Under the pieces are notes generated by a model. It saw nothing but the letters and a program-made list of their open reading frames with translations. It was not told the DNA's origin and did not search any database. From Eucommia ulmoides (Eukaryota > Streptophyta > Magnoliopsida > Garryales > Eucommiaceae), in assembly GCA_016647705.1 (NCBI GenBank), contig CM028338.1:15580740-15644739 (forward strand): a stretch of DNA of 64,000 bases, read 5' to 3'. Both the position numbers and the translations under genes were made by a program. Of the stretch, positions 34,678 to 47,176 are shown piece by piece. Position 1 is the stretch's first letter; each line of letters begins with the position of its first letter.

Positions 34678-35317
34678 TCATCTGTCTTCGCCTTCCAACT
34701 CGATAGAATCGAATGGATAAATATGCTTGATCCGGAATGGTCCAGACCACCGGGACTTCAACTTTCCAGGAAAGAGTCTTAGCCTTGAATTAAACAATAA
34801 AACTTGTTGGCCCGGACTGAACTCCCTCCTGACTATCATTTTATCATGCCACCTCTTTGTTTTATCTTTGTATAGCTTGGCATTCTCATAAGCCTCATGC
34901 CAGAATTCCTCTATTTCATTCAATTGGAGGAGACGTTGCGCACCAAAAGCCTTTAGATTAAAGTTGAGTTTCAATTGGAGGTGAAGCTTGATTGTTTAAT
35001 TCAAGGCTGAGACTCAACTTAAGCATTTTGTTACAGAAGTGGGTTCTCTCATCATTGATTAAGGCTCGAGGTGTCCCAAACCGTGTTATGACATTTTGTT
35101 GAATGAACTTTAAGACCACTTTGGCATCATTGGTAGGCGTCGCCACAGCCTCGACCCATTTGGACACATAATCCACCGCTAATAAAATATACTCCTTGCT
35201 AAACAATGACAAAAATGGCCCCATGAAATCAATGCCCCATACATCAAACAACTCAATCTCAAGAATGGACGTCAATGACAATTCATGCCTTCTCGATATG
35301 TTACCCACCCTTTGGCA
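34678..35317 (-). pseudogene. Integrase of C, internally deleted
   Basis: Integrase inserts the element DNA into the host. The N-terminal zinc region overlaps the previous frame and is cut by a TGA at 35315-35317 where CGA (Arg) is expected. The catalytic core starts well (ELFDVWGIDFMGPF, AVDYVSKWVEAVA, FGTPRALINDE) but the middle of the domain, including the catalytic Glu region, is missing after HFCNKMLK. The C-terminal part resumes ([49 protein letters not shown]). A 25-base inverted copy of sequence from 34774-34798 sits at the deletion junction (34991-35015). Enzyme activity is excluded. Confidence 0.85.
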
Positions 35318-37305
35318 TCAATCACAAGTTTTTACAAACGTGTATGAATCTTTAAACCAAGAAGGCCAGTAAAAACCTGATTGAAGCACTTTCGTTGCTC
35401 TCCAAGTGGCACCAAAATGGCCGCTACAAGGTGATAAATGGCAGTGATATAGAATACTAGTCATCTCCTCTTTCGGAACACATCTCCGAATCACCTGATC
35501 AATACTCTTCTTGAAAAACAATGACTCATCCCACAAGCAATACTTTGAATCGAAAATGAATTTCTTCATTTCGGCTCTTGTCAAATCTGGTGGTAACACA
35601 TTACATGCAAGAAAGTTTACAGTGTCTGCAAACCACGGAAGTGCATTTTCAACTGAGAATAACTGTTCGTCAGGGAACACCTCTGTGATGCTAGACTCCT
35701 CACCAACGTCTTCTTGAATCAACCTTGACAAATGGTCTGCGACAACATTCTCACTCCCCTTTTTATCTCGGATCTTGGCATTGAACTCTTGCAATAAAAT
35801 AATCCACCTTATCATTCTCGGCTTAGCATCTTTCTTTGCAAACAAGTACCAGATAGCTGCGTGATTTGTGTAGACGATCACTTTTGATCCAATGATATAC
35901 GACTGGAACTTATCACAAGCAAAAACAACAGCTAGCATTTTTTTCTCCGTCGTGGTGTAATTCACCTGGGCATCATTAAATGTTTTACTCGCATAATAGA
36001 TGGATCGGAAGATCTTCTGCTTCCATTGTCCTAACACCGCGCCAACGGCATAGTTACTCGTGTCGCACATAATCTCAAATGGCACCTCCCAGTCCAGAGC
36101 GACCATTATAGGAGCCATGATCAACTTCTCCTTTATTGCCTTAAAAGCTTCTATGCAAGCCTCATTGAATTCAAATGGAGTATCCATCTCAAGTAGGTGA
36201 CATAACAGCTTCACCGTCTTCGAGAAGTCCTTGATAAAGCGCCAGTAAAAGCCGGCATGCCTCAAGAAACTTTGAAATCCTTTCACATTAATCGGTGGCG
36301 GAAGCTTCTCAATTGTTTCAATCTTTGCTCGGTCCACCTTAAGCCCCTTGGAAGAGACTCGATGACCTAACACGATCCCCTCTTTGACTATAAAGTGGCA
36401 CTTCTCCCAATTGAGAACTAAATTCTTCTCCTCACATTGGTCAAGAACAAGCGCTAAATTGTATAAACAGTGATCAAAAGACGACCCGAAGACTGAAAAG
36501 TCATCCACAAATATTTCCATTTTCTCTTCCACCATATCCAAAAATATTGCCATTATACACCGTTGAAAAGTTGTCGATGCATTGCAAAGGCTGAACGACA
36601 TACGTCTATAAGCGAACGTCCCATACGGGCATGTGAAAGTAGTCTTTTCTTGGTCCTCCGGTGCAATGGCTATTTGATTGTATCCTGAATAGCAGTCAAG
36701 AAAGCAATAGTAATCATATTTGGCAAATCGATCGAGCATTTGGTCAATGAAAGGAAGAGGAAAATGATCTTTCCTCATCGCCTTATTCAATCTTCTATAA
36801 TCAATGCACACACGCTATCCCGTGATGGTCCGTGTAGGAATAAGATCGTCCTTATCATTCTTTACCACCATCATACCTCATTTCTTGAGCACCACTTGCA
36901 CCAGGCTAACCCACTCGCTATCGGATATAGCATATATAATTCCACATTCAAGAGTTCCAACACCTCCTCTCTTACCACTTCTTTCATCGCCAGATTTAGC
37001 CACCTTTGATGCTTAATGGAGGGTTTGAACGAATCCTCCATCAATATCTTATGCATGCAAATCGAGGGGCTAATTCCTTTGATATTTGAGATAGACCAAG
37101 TGAAAGTGGATCGATGCTGCTTCAAAATTCTTAGCAACTTACACTCCTCTTCTTCCATCAAAGATGATGAAATTATAACCGGATTGGTTAAATTCTCTCC
37201 CAAAACGATATACCGAAGATGCTCCGATAGTTGCTTGAGTATTAATCCACCGTGAGGTGGATTTGATTCCTCAAGAGAGTTCACAACTTCTTCAATCACC
37301 GCCAC
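35318..37305 (-). pseudogene. Reverse transcriptase and RNase H of C
   Basis: This enzyme copies the element RNA into DNA. The N-terminal part (36871-37305) has IKGISPSICMHKIL and is separated from the main frame by a frameshift near 36850. The main open frame (35318-36811, 497 residues) starts CIDYRRLNKA, carries YGTFAYRRM, the active-site motif FVDDFSVFG, and GLKVDRAKIETI, then RNase H with CDTSNYAVGAVLGQ, TTTEKKMLAVVFA and ENVVADHLSRL. The last part (LYHCHLSPCSGHFGA) is the start of the integrase zinc-binding region. No chromodomain. Active-site residues are intact; the break lies at the N-terminus. Sequence type is Athila. Confidence 0.88.
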
Positions 37306-37332
37306 ATGAATAGGATCATCTACGTCTTTAGA

Positions 37333-38436
37333 TTAAGCATCCAAAGTCAGCACATAGTCCACAACTTCAAGTTCCGTGGTAGAGCCTTCCTCACCAAGAT
37401 CCCCCATAAACAAGGAATTTGTGATAGTATGCTCTAATGAATCCGTCTCCACATTTGCAAGAAAAAATTCACCCACACAAGAGTTCACAACATCAACTCG
37501 ATTGCATTTGGGAAGTTCATTCAAAAAGTTCATTGTTTTAAAAATATTGAACTTTATCTCTTCATCATTCACCCTTAACGTCAGATTTCCATTATGCACA
37601 TCGATTAAGGCCTTTCTCGTTGCAAGGAAAGGTCTTCCTAGGATGATCGGGATTTTCCTATCTTCTTCCATTTCTAGCACAACCCCATCCACTGGAAAGA
37701 TGAATTTATCGCCCTTCACTAACACATCTTCAATGATGCCTTTCGGATAGATTAACGAACGATCCACCATTTAGAGAGAAATCGTTGTTGGCTTTGCATT
37801 CCCAAGTCCCAACTTTCGATAAACGGAAGAAGGCATCAAATTAATACTAGCCCCAAGATCACAAAGAGCCTTATCAAAATGAGATTTCCCGATAGTACAC
37901 GGAATTGTGAAACTACCCAGATCCTTCAATTTGGCAGGCAACTTCCTTTGTAGTATTGCACTACATTCCTCCGTTAGTTTTACCGTTTCGTACTCCTCCA
38001 ACGTTTTCTTCTTTATCATGATATCTTTCAAAAACTTGCCATAGTTGGGCATTTTCTTCAATGCATCCGCAAAAGGAATGTTGATGTAAATTTTCTTGAA
38101 AATTTCAAGAAATGTTTCAAATTGTGAATCCAACTTCCTCTTTTGGAATCTTTGCGGATATGGCAACGACGTAGCTAGAATTGGTAGATTTTCAAAAAAT
38201 GTTACTTGTCCCGACATTACCCTTTCATATCTTCTTCTTTCCTCGACTTTCTCTTCTTTATTCTCCTCATTCTTGTCTCCCTTTTTGTCTTCATTCGACT
38301 TCTCATTTCTTTCATCGATTTTCTCTTCAACTTCTTCCTCCACATTTGTTCTTGGTTCATCATGTTGAAACTCATGACTTACCCCCGGCTCATTTTCCAT
38401 TGGCTTGCTCACCTCCACTTCTCTTCCGCTCCTCAA
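37333..38436 (-). pseudogene. Aspartic protease region of C
   Basis: The protease cuts the polyprotein. The segment 37771-38436 begins with an acidic/basic linker (NEKSNEDKKGDKNEENKEEK), then YPQRFQKRKLD, FADALKKMPNYGKFLKD and CSAILQRKLPAKLKDLGSF, and the protease motif LCDLGASINLMPSSVYRKL; Athila elements use DLGASI in place of the common D-S/T-G. After a stop at 37771 the same frame continues as SLIYPKGIIEDVLVKGDKF and IPIILGRPFLATRKALID. One stop codon therefore separates two halves of one domain. Confidence 0.82.
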
Positions 38437-39926
38437 TTAAATCACCTTCCATTCTCTAGGGTTGGTTTCCGTGTTGCTTAGAAACTTCCCTTTATTTTTC
38501 TCTTGGATGGATGTAGTAAGCTGCGCGATTTGAGTTTCTAAAGATTTCACAGTGGAATTGGTGTTTGTACATGTTGTATCAATCGAGTCAAGTCGTGTCT
38601 CATGCTTGTTCAGCCGGTTGTGCGTCTCATGCATAATAGTCTGAGTCTCCTTCATGAAAGAACCCAATATTCATCCAAATTTGATTTTGGATTATGCATC
38701 GAGGGTTGTTGGATTTGATGGTTGGATTGCATTGGATATCCCGGAGCTTAGTTTCCATATTCTGTAGGTGGCCGCAAAGAGTTTTGGTTATTCACATAAG
38801 AAATATTCTTATGGTTGCGAAGTTCAAGATTGTAATAAGTTAGAATGTTGGTAGCGGGCCTGAAAGTATAGGCTCGATTGTTCAAAAAGTGGCATTCCTC
38901 AAACTCATTATCTAATCCGGTTTGAGAACAACTTGCAACATTCTCCTCTCTATGACTTGGCAAAGCACCTTTAGTAGATAAGGCGACCAGTTGATCAGAT
39001 AGTCTTGACATCTAGGCCGATAAGGTTGTGAGATACTCAGACTCTTGAATAGAAGAGACACTTCTTTCCGTGTTTCTCTCATTTGGCCATTGATAATTAT
39101 TGGCCGCCATTTCTTCCAACAATACATTAGCTTCAGTCGGGGTTTTAAACAATAACGATCCTCCCAAGGCAGCATCAACGATTGTTCTGGTTTGGCCATC
39201 CAACCCATTGTAAAAGAGTTGGGTTTGAAACCAATCCTGATACCCTTGTTGAGGGCACATTCGCAATAAATCTTTGAATCGCTCCCATGCTTCAAATAAC
39301 GACTCAAAATCTCTTTGACGAAATTACGCAATCTCGCCGTGGAGCTGAGAAGTCTTGGAAGGTGGGAAGAACTTAGTGAGGAACCTTTGAACAAGGTCCT
39401 TCCAAGTGTTTATGCTTCCCGGTTGGAAAAATTGGAACAAACCTCGTGCTCTATCACGCAATGAGAATGGAAATAACCGTAAACGGATAACGTCCTCAGC
39501 AACTCCATTTATCTTCACAGTATCACAAATCTCCAGAAAAGTGGCCAAATGGACATTGGGATCCTCGTGAAGATTTTCGCCATATTAGTTTTGTTGAACC
39601 ATGTTGATTAGGGCGAGCTTCAACTCAAAATTATTCACTTGAATCGGTTGCCTTCGAATGCCAAAGAAATTCTCCAACATCAATGGTCGGTAGTAATCCC
39701 AAAGGACTCTTTGAGGGCACTCTGGTTCCGGAGGACGAAGTGCTTGCGGCTCTGGCGGTTGCAGAACATTTTCACCTCCACCAGCCATAGTAGTAGAATG
39801 ATCTTCTTTCTTTTGACGTATTCTTTTACAACGCCGCATGCACTGCTCAGTCCAAACAAATAAATCAAATAAACAAATAAATTGAATTAAATTAAAAGCA
39901 AAAGAATTATAGTGATTAACATTCAA
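38437..39926 (-). pseudogene. gag of C
   Basis: Capsid-type protein. Reading leftward: a proline-rich start (PPEPQALRPPEPECPQ), then the Athila gag core in three pieces separated by stops: LRLFPFSLRDRARGLFQF with TWKDLVQRFLTKFFPPSKT, FYNGLDGQTRTIVDAALGGS with TPTEANVLLEEMAANNYQW, and RNHKNISYVNNQNS. The C-terminal helix (38437-38667: NRLNKHETRLDSIDTTC, VKSLETQIAQLTTSI) is a probable coiled coil. At least four in-frame stops. The matching coiled-coil piece survives in D at about 59330-59460, linking D to this lineage. Confidence 0.82.
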
Positions 39927-39963
39927 CTACTTGGTCACAATATCATCAAATTAAAAACATCTT

Positions 39964-39981
39964 TCCTCGGCAACGGCGCCA
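39964..39981 (-). other. Primer binding site of C
   Basis: The minus strand reads TGGCGCCGTTGCCGAGGA, one base from the standard Athila tRNA-Asp-type site, six bases inside the 5' LTR. Confidence 0.9.
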
Positions 39982-39987
39982 AAAACT

Positions 39988-41402
39988 TGTACGTCGAGGA
40001 TTTCATCACTCGTGTATTGACTACTCGCAAGTATACGAGGTTCGTTTTAATATAGTGATCGTGAGATCAGATATCGTTCCACTGGGAATGGTGTAATTTA
40101 GTTGAATATGGTGATTGGCATAGTCTCATATTATCCCGACTTTTCAAGAATTGTTTGTATTCTAATTAATCACTAAGATAAATGACAACTATTAGTTAGT
40201 TCTAATTACATTAATTACCTAGGTATTGATTTCTTTCATGTAATACATATTTGACTTCGTTTAGTTAGTTATAATGGTGTTTATCTATTCCGACAATCTC
40301 TGTATCTATAACTCATCCGTTACCTCTCCCGAGTGTAAGACAGGGGATTACACGACTTCGTGTCAATGAAAAAGTCCCCCTCAATGCCTTCATGACCCTA
40401 GGTCGCGCGAGTTTTGAGCCAATGTCATGGATTGCACACGTTCTAACGCCCTTTCGGGTCGTTAGAATATCGCGTTATGTTTAACCCTAGTCCGAATCTA
40501 GGGTTACCTCTCTCTAGTGTCAAACCCCGTATTCTCAGTTTATTAATACAAGCATTATATCAAGAATAACGATAAATACAATCGGATTTAGACAAACATC
40601 CATTAAAGTAACATTAATTCATTCAAACTAGCATTTACATGATTTCAACATCACCTAAGTAATATTTATATACTACTACATGATCTTAGCTATATACCAT
40701 ACAAAACAAGAGTGATTCAAAATCATTAGATATAGAAAAGTAATTACAAAGATAAAAACAAGAGAAGAACGATCAAATCTGGGAGTGAAACGGTCCATTG
40801 TCGCTAAAGATCACTCCGCAAATGATTCATCTTTGCCCAAATGATGAACCTCCTCCTTGATCTCTCAAAGATGGATTAATAACACTATATTAGGGTTAGG
40901 AACCTTTTAAAACAACTTTCAGATGTAGGAAATGGATATTTATAGGCCTAAGGTTTCAAAAAGATCTAAAAATATCTTTTTTGTCTGAACAGAGATTTTA
41001 TCCTAGGCGGTAGTTCCTTCGCCTAGGCGGAGGTTAAGTCGGTTTGAAATCTGCCTAGGTGGTGGTTTTTTCTCCTAGGCGAAGGGCTAGCATCATACAT
41101 TTTGACTGATTTTTTCCTAGGGGATGGTTTCTTCGCCTCGGCGGAATTTCAGCATCCCAACTCTCTAACGGAAATCTGCCTAGGCGGTGGTTATTTTGCC
41201 TAGGCGGAGGTTCTCTTGGTCTTGAAACCTTATTTTTTTATCTTTTCTTTATCATTTTCCCACCGTTTCACTCAATTTGTCAATTGTTCACGTCCCTACA
41301 ACTGATTTAAACAAAAACAATTAAAACGCAATTAAAACATTAAAAAATACTCAAAAACTGATAAATTCGGCTTGGAAGTAGATAGGTATGTTAAACCTAT
41401 CA
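39988..41402 (-). repeat. 5' LTR of C
   Basis: 1,415 bp. Matches the split 3' LTR (about 1,505 bp); the length difference lies partly in the palindrome array at 40998-41215, which has eight sites here. It ends CCTATCA at 41402 before AATAC. Confidence 0.92.
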
Positions 41403-41407
41403 AATAC

Positions 41408-42664
41408 GCAACTTCGAATCATCGCCAAAGTCCCCCTCAATGTCTTAACGACTCTAGGCTGCGTGAGTCTTGCCCCAACGTCATTGATTGTACACAATCC
41501 AACTCCCTCCCGGGTTATTGGATCGTTGCGTTGTGTTTACCCTATCGATAATCTCAGTTTTAAAACTTATCCATCACCTCTCTCGAGTGTAAGATGAGGG
41601 AATACGTGATTTTGTGTCAATGCCGAAGTCCCCCTCAATGTCTTAACAACTCTAGATCACGTAAGTCTTTGCCCAACATCATCGATTGTCCACAATGGAA
41701 ACCCCGACCGGATTATAGGATTGTGGCGTTTGTTTATTCTAGTACGAATCCTGGGTTACCTCTTCTGAGAGTCAAACCCCGTATTCTTGATATGTAAATC
41801 TAAGCACGATAAACAAACAATAAGGCACACACAATGAACATACGAAGAACAACCAAGAACGAAACATAAACTTAACCAAAACTATATTTTCATAAATAAA
41901 ACATTAATCCCCATTTACAATCTATGTTTAGCTCATGGCCCTAACCGTATAAACAAAAAAAACCGAGCTAAACATGCTCAATAATCTAAAAAAATGAAGA
42001 AAATAAAGAGAGAAGTGGAAAAACTTAGCCGATATCTGAAGATTTAGTGCTAAAACCGTAATCTGATTGCTCCTCCTTTATATTCCTCCTCAGGATTGAA
42101 TGAGCACTCTCCAAAACTCTCTCTCTATTCTATCTAACCCTAGGAAGGCCCTAATGGTCGGAGAGAGCTCAGAAAATGAGAGAGAAGGTGGTATTTAGAG
42201 ACAAAATATCTAAAATAAATATCTCCCACTGTGCAGAGGCCACCGCTGCGGCCGTGGGATTCACCGCCGCAGTCGTGGAGTATGTTGGTTAGTGTTTCAC
42301 CGAGGAGATGGAGTAGGCGGTGGAATAAGAAAACAATCTGCTAGATTTTCGCCTAGGCGGTGAGATTTCCACCTAGTCAGAAACAATTTATTTTTCTCAT
42401 CATCTTCACCTCGCGGTGGTGGTCTGGACGCCACGACAGTGGGCTTGTTTATAGAATCTTGCCTATTTGCTAATTTTTCCACCGCTCTCTGACCGTTCTT
42501 AATACGATTTGATCGTTTATGCTCCTATTTTATACCTTTTCACCCCACGCACCTGTTTTAATACAAAAAGAATAAAAACACATTAAAATGTATTAAAACG
42601 TAATAAACGTACTCGAAAACTAACAAATTCGGTATGGAAATATATAAGTAATTTACACCTATCA
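41408..42664 (-). repeat. 3' LTR of A, inner fragment
   Basis: Continues from 23875 after removal of C and ends CACCTATCA at 42664 next to the purine tract (GAGTTTGGGGGTATT on the minus strand). It contains one CTAG-core site (CGCCTAGGCGGTG, about 42353) not kept in the other LTR. Confidence 0.9.
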
Positions 42665-43247
42665 AATACCCCCAAACTCATAATTTTGCTAGTTCTCGAG
42701 CAAAACACCCATGCAATAAAAAAAAAATATAAAAACTAAGTACTAAAAATGAAAAACACGAAAAATAAACATGTTCAAGTTTTGAGTATCATCTACCGGC
42801 TAAACGAAATATCCGTCATCGGCCCCAAATCCTATCGAGTTCAGGCATAAAAACACACCATGTAGTGTTCTAGAATTTCAACATTTATAATAGTAAGTGC
42901 CATTATAGATCCTACTAAAGTCTATGTGTGTTTAAAACTCAAATATATAACTGTCCGTTAATCGGATTGGATTATCCACCATATAAGCGCATGACAAAAA
43001 AAAACCAAAGGTATAGGGAATCCATAGGCTTAACCCGGGATCTATTCTCCACTAATGTAGGCTCAGAAGTTCAAAAAAATCAATAGGTCTTGGTTTGGTT
43101 TAGGACAAATGGCCAAGGGTAAATTTGAAAAAGAAAATGGGTTAATATCGTTAACTTGACGTTACCAAAGGCACATCGCTTGGCACTCCCACACTTGAAA
43201 CCCCATAGATACATTTGAAACAACCCTGAACATCTATTAAGAATGAC

Positions 43248-43390
43248 GTACTCACTTGTCAAAAAGAAACGGTAATAAAACTATATTTACATAGGTTTTT
43301 TTTTTTTTCAAACAATACACCCCCAAACTTATTGGATTTGTACAATTTAAGGGGTGTGTGATATATGAACGTAAAATGACAAGTGAGTAC
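43248..43390 (-). ncRNA. Two-tier inverted repeat in A
   Basis: Outer arms 43248-43261 and 43377-43390 are perfect 14-base complements, identical in sequence to those of B. Inner arms are ACACCCC (43317-43323) and GGGGTGT (43351-43357). Confidence 0.6.
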
Positions 43391-44109
43391 TCGAATACCG
43401 ATTCAATTAGAAGACGCCCTAATCCCAACTGCTCGCTTCAAGTAACATATTGAATGCTAACTTTTTGCTCAAATTGTGCCTTTGGTTTAGCGATAAAGGA
43501 CTGGAAGGAATTCAATTGTCCATGGTATTGGTTAAGTGTTCAGAATTGAAATGGCATTTAGGTTTCGACAGGGTAATGAGGGGTAATAATTTAACAAGGT
43601 AAGCTTAAAAAGGCTCAAGCGAGAAAATGAATGCCTAAATCATGTCTTCCGAATTACCTCGCCTAGGATTTCGCCTCAAATTTCCCCCAAATTAAGTTTT
43701 AGAAACCCTAATGTCATAAATTTAGGTGCCAGATAATCGTTTTCAAATTAATTAGACAGTTTTATATTGAGTTAACGTGCTCGTGCAAGTAAGATCTATA
43801 ATAACTTTTACTAAAACATAACGTTGAGCACACAAAACATACATGCATGAGTTTTATGCTCAACCTCAATAAACAACCAGGGGACAGACTCATCATTGGG
43901 AAATGGCCCAGATGATGTCAAAACTCAACACATAACACAAAAACTATCCTAAATAGACATGCACACGTAGAAACAATAAAACATACTAACTAAAACATAA
44001 ATAAACACACTACACCACACCCGACTCAAACAGAAAATACCCAAAACAACCTAGTTAGCGATCCCAATGACATGATAAAGCATTATAATGAAGACTAGGG
44101 TTTAGAACA

Positions 44110-44196
44110 CATACCTAGGAGGCGAGAGAATCTCGCCTCCGAATCAAATCGGTTGCGACAGATCTAACTTATTTGTGCCTTGGGTTGCCTCCCAAG
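44110..44196 (-). ncRNA. Tandem hairpins plus donor-like site in A
   Basis: CTTGGGAGGCAACCCAAG on the minus strand at 44179-44196; then perfect 10-bp arms GGAGGCGAGA/TCTCGCCTCC (44118-44140, 3-base loop); then TAGGTATGTGTTCTAAA on the minus strand. Confidence 0.55.
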
Positions 44197-44560
44197 AAGC
44201 GCTTGGCTTATAGTCGTCAGCCTGACACATTCAGAACGCCCTCAAGCTTGGCGGGATATAGCTTTGTTCGGCTTGATCTTTCAACGTCACGCCTCACCAG
44301 CTTATGTACGTGGCCACGCGCTATAAACAGTTCGGAATCCTGTTGAAATGGATGCATCAATACCTGTCGATCTAACATCCCCAAGTACCCTACATAAGAA
44401 ACAAAAACAAAACTACAAACAAAAATTATATACAAAAGAAATGCCTAGATTAAAATTGAGTTATTTACTCACAATATCGATAATAATCCAAAACACAAAC
44501 CCCGAAAATCGTTACCAAAAACTTGGTCGCGATCGTCGAAAATTGTATTCGACAAACCAA

Positions 44561-44578
44561 TCCCCGGCAACGTCGCCA
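44561..44578 (-). other. Primer binding site of A
   Basis: The minus strand reads TGGCGACGTTGCCGGGGA, one base from the Athila site, six bases inside the LTR. Confidence 0.85.
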
Positions 44579-44584
44579 AAAACT

Positions 44585-46196
44585 TGGTGGCCGCTATTTA
44601 AGCGCTCCACTTTCACCGCAAACATACGGATCACGTTTTAGTATAGTGGACCTTTCGGTCGGGTATCGTATCCACAAGGATTGGTTGAGATTACTATTGA
44701 ATACCGTGTTTGTCATAACCTAATTTTATCTAGGTGATAAAAATAGAATTTAATTAAATACTAATTCTAAACTAAAATATGAATTTAATTAACTATACTA
44801 TAAATACTATATTAAGATTGTTTAGAGGAGTAGATTGTCTATGGATTAACTTTATTTACTTAAATGTGTTTGGTTTTGTTTTAGTTAATGTTAACAGTGT
44901 TCGGCGTATCCGATAATCTCAGTTTGTAAACTCTTCCGCCACCTCTTCCAAGTGTAAGACGGGATAATACGCAACTTCAAATCAACGCCGAAGTCTCTCT
45001 CACTGTCCTAACGACTCTAGGCCACATGAGTCTCGCCCCAACGTTATTGATTGCACACAATCCAACTCTCTCCCGGGTTATTGGATAGTCGCATTGTGTT
45101 TACCCTATCGACAATCTCAGTTCTAAAACTCCCCCATCATCTATCCCGAGTGTAAGACGAGGGAATACGTGATTTTATTTCAATACCAAAGTCCCCCTCA
45201 ACGTTTTAACGAGTCTAGGTCACGTGAGTCTTGACCCAACGTCATCTATTGTCCACAATAGAAACCCCGACCGGATTATAGGATTATGGCGTATGTTTAT
45301 TCTAGTCTGAATCCAGGGTTACCTCTTCCGAGAGTCAAACCCCGTATTCTTGATATGTAAATCTAAGCACGATAAACAAACAATAAGGCACACACAATCA
45401 ACATACGAATAACAACCAAGATCGAAACATAAACTTAACCAAACCTACATTTTCATAAATAAAATGTTAATCCCCATTTACAATCTATGTTTAGCTCATG
45501 CCCCTAACCGTATAAACAATAAAAACCAAGCTAAACATGCTTAACAATCTACAAAAATAAAGAAAATAAAGAGAAAAGCGAAAAAACTTAGCCGATATCC
45601 GAAAATTTAGCGCTAAAACCGTAATCTGATTGCTCCTCCTTTATCTTCTTCCTCGGGATTGAATGAGCATTTTCTAAAACTCCCTCTCTATTCTAACTAA
45701 CCCTAGGAAGGCCCTAATGGCCGGAGAGAGCTCAGAAAATGAGAGGGGAGGGGGTATTTATAGACAAAATATCTAAAATAAATATCTCCCACTGTGCAGA
45801 GGCCACCACCGCGGCCGTGGAGTATGTTGGTTAGTGTTTCGCCGAGGCGATGGAGTAAGCGGTGGGATTTTTACCTAGTTAATGGAATTTTTGCATAGGT
45901 CGAGGGCAGTCAGTAGTAATTTGTTTTTCTTAGCATCTTCACCGCCGCGGCGGTGGTCTGGAGCCGTGGCGTAGGGCTTGTTTGCAGAATCTTGCCTCCT
46001 TGTTCATTTTTCCACCGTTCTCCGACCATTCTCGATACGATTTGATCGTTTATGCTCGGATTTCATACCTTTTTACCCCACGCACCTGTTTTAATACAAA
46101 ATAATAAAAACACATTAAAATGTATTAAAACATAATAAACCTACTCTAAAACTAACAAATTCGGTATGGAAATATATAGGTAATTTACACCTATCA
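44585..46196 (-). repeat. 5' LTR of A
   Basis: 1,612 bp from TGGTGGCC to CACCTATCA. On the minus strand a TATA box (CTATAAATACCCCC) lies at about 45762, and upstream of it is a perfect 16-bp palindrome CACCGCCGCGGCGGTG (45940-45955) among degenerate copies. Confidence 0.92.
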
Positions 46197-47176
46197 CTCT
46201 CTCCACAGAGTTTATCACTGCGGAAGATGTATGTTGAGCCCAGGCTGAAGAAGAAGAAGAAGTCGTCAAAAGGAAAAGGAAAGTTGAAGAGACAAACTAC
46301 AACAAACCCAATTGAGACAACTCCTGGACAATGAATAGAAGAAATGGGGCAGAGAGGGACAGATCTGATAAGAAACTGGGGAGGAATAGATCTCCCATGT
46401 GCTTCACTAACTACACGCCTTTCAATGCTCCATTGGGGACAGTTCTGATGCTGATCAAGGATAAGAAATTGATTAAGTAGCCTCAGACAATAAAGAGTCG
46501 AATAAAAAATATCAACTCAGATAAGTGGTGTAAAGAACGAGATCGATCAATTGATTCGAAGAGGTTACCTTAAGAGGTTCATGACTGAAGGAGATCAAGA
46601 TAAACAATACCCTTGTCAGGATAGAAAAAGCTTTGAGGTCCAAGGGAACATCCACATGATCCATGGTGGATTCACCTTGAGAAGACTGACCAAATTCAAG
46701 CATAAGGCGCATGCTCGACGGGGCAAATGTCTAGCTGAGGATTATGTGTTTCAAGTATCTAAGAAGCCCCTCACAAAGAGAGAGAGAGAGAGAGAGGCCA
46801 TAACCTTTATTGAGGAAGACCTACGCGAGGTTCACACACCCCATGACGATGCTTTGGTGGTCACCTTGCAAATCGCCAACTACAATGTGGGGGCGAGAAT
46901 TGGTCGACAACGGCAGCTCAGTGGAGATAATCTACTTAACTGTATTTAATAGGATGACAATCAGCCACGACTAATAAAGCCAATAATGACCCCGCTAGTC
47001 GGCTTTGGAGGAGAAATAGTGAATCTGCTCGGTTGGATCACGCTTCAAATTACAACGGGAACAGAGCCAAAGCACTCGATAGTCGATGCGCGGTTCATGG
47101 TAATGGACTGTTCGTTAGCGTACAATACTATCACCAGAAGGTCGTGTCTAAATGCTTTAAAGGCCATCACTTTAAC
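46197..47176 (+). pseudogene. Element T gag end and aspartic protease
   Basis: Resumes directly after A. The first 300 bases are badly decayed. From 46521 the gag end (EIDQLIRRGYLKRFM frame) is visible, then the protease region: AITFIEEDLREVHTPHDDALVVTLQIANY, followed by a damaged stretch where the active-site DNGSS-like motif overlaps a frameshift near 46910. The C-terminal half (46986-47176) reads PLVGFGGEIVNLLGWITL, AYNTITRRSCLNALKAIT, as in Tat proteases. A solo LTR is inserted at 47177. A GA microsatellite at 46782-46796 may reflect slippage within the coding sequence. Confidence 0.75.

Larger units (their letters stand above)
23876..41402 (-). mobile_element. Element C: Athila-type Ty3/gypsy retrotransposon with coding remnants
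   Basis: Bounded by AATAC at 23871-23875 and 41403-41407, inside the 3' LTR of A. Reading leftward: 5' LTR 39988-41402, primer site 39964-39981, gag, protease, reverse transcriptase/RNase H, integrase, a third ORF in the env position, non-coding 3' region, purine tract, and 3' LTR (30050-30856 plus 23876-24573) split by B. Coding parts carry stops, frameshifts and an integrase deletion. It is the only Athila-type element here with pol, so it represents the helper class for A, B and D. Confidence 0.92.
42665..44584 (-). other. Interior of A, structured non-coding sequence
   Basis: No gag or pol. It carries the two-tier inverted repeat (43248-43390), the two hairpins with donor-like site (about 44110-44196), a primer site (44561-44578) and a decayed second primer-like copy (44501-44530). 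Confidence 0.75.
23488..46196 (-). mobile_element. Element A: Athila-type non-autonomous LTR element
   Basis: Bounded by CTCTC at 23483-23487 and 46197-46201. On the minus strand it has a 5' LTR (44585-46196), a primer site like Athila (TGGCGACGTTGCCGGGGA), a 1.9-kb interior without gag or pol, a polypurine tract, and a 3' LTR split by element C (23488-23875 and 41408-42664). It has no enzymes, so it must have moved with help from a relative. Total span 22.7 kb including C and B. Confidence 0.9.
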
